Shown: piece by piece, positions 7,206 to 10,766 of the stretch | Layout of the letters: each line of letters begins with the position of its first letter | Position numbering within the stretch: the first letter of the stretch is position 1 | Assembly (NCBI GenBank): GCA_025360685.1 | Contig: JANYBR010000442.1 | Span: forward strand, 1-10,766 | Source of the DNA: Pseudomonadota bacterium | Lineage (GTDB): Bacteria; Pseudomonadota; Alphaproteobacteria; Micropepsales; Micropepsaceae | Direction of reading: 5' to 3' | DNA length: 10,766 nucleotides | Translations under genes and position numbers: made by a program | Notes under the pieces: model-generated | Told to the model about the DNA's origin: nothing | The model's input: only the letters and a program-made list of their open reading frames with translations | Databases searched by the model: none

Positions 7206-7310
7206 CCGTCATTGCCCGCTTCATGCGGGCAACCCAGATTCCTTTTTTGAGTGAAGAAAGATGGGTCGCCCGCATAGGCCTTAGCGACAGCGTGGGCCGG
7301 ACGATGACGG
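7206..7310. repeat. Second facing palindromic repeat pair, between argH and lptM
   Basis: The left unit is TTGCCCGC (7212-7219), loop TTCAT, then GCGGGCAA (7225-7232), preceded by CCGTCA. The right unit, in opposite orientation, is longer and less regular, beginning TGGGTCGCCCGCAT (7262-7275) and ending ATGACGG (7304-7310), the mirror of CCGTCAT (7206-7212). The inner halves can fold together: ATGCGGGC (7223-7230) with GCCCGCAT (7268-7275), then ACCCA (7232-7236) with TGGGT (7262-7266), then partial pairing of a T-run with an A-rich run. This gives a hairpin of about 53 bases. The left unit shares its layout with the palindromes at 5044-5173. It lies inside the argH-lptM-lysA transcription unit, where it could dampen read-through or affect mRNA stability. 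Confidence 0.7.
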
Positions 7311-7477
7311 TTTTGAGCGACTCTATAAGATCCAAAGCAGCGCTGATTTTGGTGTTCGCACTCGCGTTCGCGCTCGCCGGCTGCGGCGTGAAGAACGATC
7401 TCGTCCTGCCCGACGGCAAGCCTTCGCCCAAGGGCGAGAAGGATCCTTCCAAGCCGCCGCAGCAGCAGACGCGATGA
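7304..7477 (+). CDS. lptM: LptM-like small lipoprotein
   Basis: This is a 57-residue lipoprotein from the chosen ATG. Basic residues (Arg9 and Lys11) precede a hydrophobic run (AALILVFALAFALAG) and a lipobox LAGC, so the mature protein starts at Cys27. The start of the mature part, CGVKNDLVLPDGKP, fits the CGxKGxLxxP pattern of the YifL/LptM family. The rest is a lysine/proline-rich tail ending PPQQQTR. In Escherichia coli LptM is an outer-membrane lipoprotein that binds the LPS translocon and helps LptD acquire its native disulfides; the role here is by family and position next to lysA. The start is uncertain. ATG 7304 gives a normal signal peptide, but it sits in the end of a repeat; TTG 7313 would also work. 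ATG 7166, overlapping the argH stop, keeps the frame open but adds 46 repeat-encoded residues. The stop overlaps lysA (ATGA). Confidence 0.75.
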   Translation: MTVLSDSIRSKAALILVFALAFALAGCGVKNDLVLPDGKPSPKGEKDPSKPPQQQTR

Positions 7478-8742
7478 ATCACTTTTCCTATTCCGGCGGA
7501 GTGCTTCACGCGGAAGCCGTCGACCTGGACGCGCTGGCCGAGAAAGTCGGCACGCCGTTCTATTGCTATTCGACCGCGACGTTGGAGCGGCACTATCGCG
7601 TCTTCGCGGATTCGTTTCCGAAGGGCACTCTGGTCGCATTCTCGGTCAAGGCGAACGGCAACATCGCGGTGCTGAAGACCTTGGGCCGGCTCGGCGCCGG
7701 GGCGGATGTCGTCTCGGGCGGCGAGCTCAAGAAGGCGCTGCATGCCGGCATCCCCGGCGAGCGCATCGTCTTCTCCGGCGTCGGCAAGAGCAGAGCCGAA
7801 ATGAAACTGGCGCTGGATGCGCGCATCTACCAGTTCAATGTCGAAAGCGAGCCGGAACTGGAAGCGCTGAGCGAAGTCGCGAGCGCGACGGGCGCGACCG
7901 CGCCGATCACCATCCGCGTGAACCCCGACGTCGATGCCGGAACGCATGCCAAGATCACCACGGGTACGGCCGAGACCAAGTTCGGCGTTCCTTGGAGTCG
8001 CGCCCGCAGCGCCTATGCGCTGGCCGCGAAGCTGAAGGGTATCCAGATCGTCGGCATCGACGTCCATATCGGCAGCCAGATCGTCGATCTGCAACCCTTT
8101 GAGACCGCGTTCGGAAAGGTTGTCGAACTCGCGGCACGGCTGCGCGCCGACGGACATACCATCGCCCGGCTCGATCTCGGTGGCGGGCTCGGCGTGCCCT
8201 ATATCCAGAACAACGAACCGCCGCCCGACCCGTCCGCCTATGGCAAGATGGCGACCAGAGTGACCCAGGCGCTGGGCTGCCAGCTGATCCTGGAGCCGGG
8301 CCGGCTGATCGCGGCAAACGCCGGAATCCTGGTCACGCGCGTGCTCTACATCAAACAGGGTGAGCGCAAGACCTTTGCCATCGTCGACGCGGGCATGAAC
8401 GATCTGATCCGGCCCGCCCTATACGACTCCCATCACGAGATCGTGCGTATCAACGAACCCTCGCCCGATGCGGCGCGCCAGCGTTATGACGTGGTGGGGC
8501 CGGTGTGCGAAACATCGGACATCTTTGCCGCCGATCGCGAACTGCCGCAGCTGAAATCCGGCGATCTGGTGGCGATCCTGACGGCGGGCGCCTATGGCGC
8601 GGTGATGTCTTCGGCTTACAATGCGCGGCCGCCTGCGCCCGAAGTTCTCGTCAAGGGCGAATTGTGGAGCGTGGTGCGGCCAAGAACGGATGATGACGCG
8701 CTACTCGGATCCGAGCGAATTCCAGACTGGCTCGCGGGCTGA
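7474..8742 (+). CDS. lysA: Diaminopimelate decarboxylase
   Basis: LysA is 422 residues, the usual length. It is a PLP fold-type III decarboxylase converting meso-diaminopimelate to L-lysine, the last step of the DAP pathway, and draws on the same pool used for peptidoglycan. Key parts in order are AFSVKANGN with the PLP lysine Lys59, VHIGSQ (His198), the phosphate-binding GGGLGVPY from 236, EPGR (274-277), CETSD with the active-site Cys345 donated across the dimer, and AYGAVMSSAYNARP with Tyr374. VDAGMNDLIRPALYDSHHE also matches the family. The ATG overlaps the lptM stop by ATGA, so translation is probably coupled. The start of the next gene lies 53 bases inside the lysA 3' end. All catalytic residues appear present. 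Confidence 0.97.
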   Translation: MNHFSYSGGVLHAEAVDLDALAEKVGTPFYCYSTATLERHYRVFADSFPKGTLVAFSVKANGNIAVLKTLGRLGAGADVVSGGELKKALHAGIPGERIVFSGVGKSRAEMKLALDARIYQFNVESEPELEALSEVASATGATAPITIRVNPDVDAGTHAKITTGTAETKFGVPWSRARSAYALAAKLKGIQIVGIDVHIGSQIVDLQPFETAFGKVVELAARLRADGHTIARLDLGGGLGVPYIQNNEPPPDPSAYGKMATRVTQALGCQLILEPGRLIAANAGILVTRVLYIKQGERKTFAIVDAGMNDLIRPALYDSHHEIVRINEPSPDAARQRYDVVGPVCETSDIFAADRELPQLKSGDLVAILTAGAYGAVMSSAYNARPPAPEVLVKGELWSVVRPRTDDDALLGSERIPDWLAG

Positions 8743-10766
8743 AAAGACTGCCCGCTATGTCGCGCTGTCACGCGCCGCGCTGCTGTGGGAGCGCGCCTGG
8801 CCTGCATTGTGGCCGGCGAGCGGCATTGCGGGACTCTTCATAGCGGCGGCCCTGCTCGAATTTTTTGCGCCCCTGCCCTGGATCGTCCACGCGCTGATCT
8901 TGTCGGCGACCATCACCCTAATTGGCCTGTCGCTCTATTTCTCCTTTCGCGGCGTGCAGCTGCCGGGCTGGATCGACGGCGCGCGCCGGCTGGAGCGCAG
9001 CAGCAACCTCGCTCATCGGCCCATCTCCGAGGCGAATGACACGATGGCTGCCGGCCTTGGCGATTCCTGGGCCGAGGAATTGTGGCAGCTGCATCTGGCG
9101 CAACGCCTGGCGGGCATCGGCCGCTTCAGGCTCGCGCTGCCCTCGCCCGGACTCGCCAAACGCGATCCGCGCGCACTGCGCTTCATCGTTCTGCTGCTCC
9201 TTGCCGGGGCAATCTTCGTAGCCGGCCCCGACTGGAGCCGCAGATTGTGGGCCGGCTTCACCGATTCGGGAAGCGGGGCAGCAGCGACCGTCGACGCCTG
9301 GATCGACCCACCGCCCTACACCGGACTTGCGCCGGTCTATCTCACGGACGGCCTGAACATTGCCGTGCCGGCGGGCTCGATCCTGAATTTGCGCGTCCAT
9401 GGCGCAGGTCACACGCCGGGCTTGTTGCTGGATTCCTTGACCGACTCGGATAACGGATTTTCCGGCGCGCAGGGCGAATACGCCGCGACCTGGCATGTGA
9501 ACGGCGACGCCCATGTGCGCGTGCGCAGCGGCGGACGCTCCATCGGCGACTGGACGATCGTCGCTGTCTCGGACAAGCCACCGTCGATTGCGTTCTCGGG
9601 TTCGCCGGGCAAGACCGAACATGCCGCGCTGAAACTCTCCTTCAAGGCCGGCGACGACTATGGCGTCACTTCGGTGCGCGCCATCATCAAGCCGCACGGC
9701 AAGCACGGCGCGCCGCTGATCGTCGATCTGCCGCTGCCGGGGGCATCCGACAAGTCCGTCACGCAAACCACCTTCCGCGATCTGACCGCTCATCCCTATG
9801 CGGGATTGAACGTCGACATCATCTTGCAGGCACAGGATGGCGCGGGTCAGACCGCATCGACCACGCCCGTGCAGTACACTCTTCCGGCGCGCGTCTTCAC
9901 CAATCCGCTGTCGCGCGCACTGATCGAGCAGCGCCAGATTCTCGCCACCAGCGCGACGCAGCAGGATCGAGGCCATGTGGTCAAGATGCTGGATGCGCTG
10001 ACCATCGCGCCGCAGATTTTTTATGCCAACAATTCTGGCGTCTATACCGGCATCCGCGCGGCGCGCTGGGCGCTGGCGACGGCCAAGCATGGCGAGGAAA
10101 TCGACCATGTGCAGAGCCTGTTATGGCAGATCGCGATCGGGATCGAACGCGGCGGGCTGCTCTCTGCCGCGGAGGAGTTGCGCCGCCTGCAGGCGATGCT
10201 GGCACAGGCGCTCGCCCAGGGTGCGCCGCAGGATGTGATCGACGAATTGCTGCAGCGCTACAACGACGCCATGCAGCGTTACATGCGGGCACTTGCGGCC
10301 AATCCGTCGGAAAGCCCCGGTCCGCCGTCGCCCGATGCGAAGGTGCTCAGCCAAAGCGACCTGCAAACTCTGCTGAAGGCGATCCAGCAACTGGCGCAAT
10401 CGGGCGACCGCGCCAAGGCGCAGCAATTGCTGGCCCTGCTGCAAAACCTGCTTGAGAATCTGCGGCTCGGCGGCTCGGGCGCCGGCGGCGGCAACGGTCA
10501 GGCAAACAATCCGCAGAGCAAGGCGTTGCACGATGCCATCCAGGGCCTCGGCGATCTGATGGGCAAGCAGCGCGGCCTCCTCGACAAGACATTCCGCGGC
10601 CAGCAAGGCGAGGCGATCAAACCCAAGGATCTGCAGACCGAACAGAACGGCCTCCAGAACAAGCTCGGTGAAATCCTGAAAGGACTCGGCGATCAGAAAA
10701 TTCCGGCGCCGAATGATCTTGGCCGCGCGGGACGCTCCATGGGTCAGTCGGGACAGGATCTGGGTT
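8690..10766 (+). CDS. DUF4175 / TIGR02302 family membrane protein (5' part)
   Basis: An open frame of 692 codons runs off the right edge. TIGR02302 proteins are alphaproteobacterial, about 850 residues, with two or three N-terminal membrane helices and a long Gln/Gly-rich C-terminal part; their function is unknown. Here two helices lie at about residues 38-58 and 62-84 and a third at about 162-180 (FIVLLLLAGAIFVAG). A beta-rich region follows, with WIDPPPYTGLAP and FKAGDDYGVTSVRA, probably immunoglobulin-like and on the periplasmic side. The next part is alpha-helical: LIEQRQILATS, then LLKAIQQLAQSGDRAKAQQL, a glycine/asparagine linker, and the family-like LGDLMGKQRGLLDKTFRGQQG. About 150 residues should lie beyond the window. 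The start is ATG 8690 or the adjacent in-frame ATG 8693, overlapping lysA by about 50 bases; no strong ribosome site is visible. Position directly after lysA is typical of the family. Confidence 0.85.
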   Translation, partial: MMTRYSDPSEFQTGSRAEKTARYVALSRAALLWERAWPALWPASGIAGLFIAAALLEFFAPLPWIVHALILSATITLIGLSLYFSFRGVQLPGWIDGARRLERSSNLAHRPISEANDTMAAGLGDSWAEELWQLHLAQRLAGIGRFRLALPSPGLAKRDPRALRFIVLLLLAGAIFVAGPDWSRRLWAGFTDSGSGAAATVDAWIDPPPYTGLAPVYLTDGLNIAVPAGSILNLRVHGAGHTPGLLLDSLTDSDNGFSGAQGEYAATWHVNGDAHVRVRSGGRSIGDWTIVAVSDKPPSIAFSGSPGKTEHAALKLSFKAGDDYGVTSVRAIIKPHGKHGAPLIVDLPLPGASDKSVTQTTFRDLTAHPYAGLNVDIILQAQDGAGQTASTTPVQYTLPARVFTNPLSRALIEQRQILATSATQQDRGHVVKMLDALTIAPQIFYANNSGVYTGIRAARWALATAKHGEEIDHVQSLLWQIAIGIERGGLLSAAEELRRLQAMLAQALAQGAPQDVIDELLQRYNDAMQRYMRALAANPSESPGPPSPDAKVLSQSDLQTLLKAIQQLAQSGDRAKAQQLLALLQNLLENLRLGGSGAGGGNGQANNPQSKALHDAIQGLGDLMGKQRGLLDKTFRGQQGEAIKPKDLQTEQNGLQNKLGEILKGLGDQKIPAPNDLGRAGRSMGQSGQDLG

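Noticed and set aside
8918..10108. A 396-codon minus-strand frame opposite the DUF4175 gene.
   Set aside because: The plus strand encodes a coherent protein with membrane helices and family motifs and an uninterrupted frame to the window end; the antisense product has no such structure.

Overview
The window reads as a stretch of chromosome from a high-GC alphaproteobacterium. Three things support this. The electron-transfer flavoprotein genes are followed directly by a 3-hydroxyacyl-CoA dehydrogenase. There is a tlpA / argH / lptM / lysA / DUF4175 block that I know as an alphaproteobacterial arrangement. Codon use is strongly GC-biased throughout. I cannot name the genus. Gene content looks chromosomal and mostly housekeeping; I see no phage, insertion sequence, CRISPR array, RNA gene or plasmid function.

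Layout. (1) 1-2121, plus strand: the 3' end of etfB, then etfA and hbd, tightly packed. ETF takes electrons from acyl-CoA dehydrogenases, and Hbd oxidises 3-hydroxyacyl-CoA, so this is a fatty-acid / C4-CoA catabolic unit. (2) 2207-3728: a class I methyltransferase (plus) and a DUF899 thioredoxin-fold protein (minus) converge with 7 bases between their stops. A single hairpin spans both stop codons. (3) 3729-5020: a 125-base divergent spacer, then a Gfo/Idh/MocA oxidoreductase (plus). (4) 5021-5192: a non-coding gap between convergent genes, filled by a pair of facing palindromic repeats. (5) 5193-10766: tlpA (minus) stands head to head with argH (plus). ArgH is followed by lptM, lysA and a large DUF4175/TIGR02302 membrane protein that runs off the right edge. 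A second facing repeat pair sits between argH and lptM and reaches into the predicted lptM start codon.

How the genes work together. The left unit serves beta-oxidation. The right unit joins the last step of arginine synthesis (ArgH) and the last step of lysine synthesis (LysA, which consumes the peptidoglycan precursor meso-diaminopimelate) to envelope proteins: a periplasmic thioredoxin (TlpA), a small LptM-like lipoprotein and the DUF4175 protein. The middle genes (methyltransferase, DUF899, Gfo/Idh) have no visible functional link to either side.

I do not see a clear new biological system. The points most worth a second look are the structured repeats (one apparently supplying a start codon), the hairpin carrying two opposing stop codons, the gapless tlpA/argH junction, and the uncharacterised DUF4175 protein in its conserved setting.
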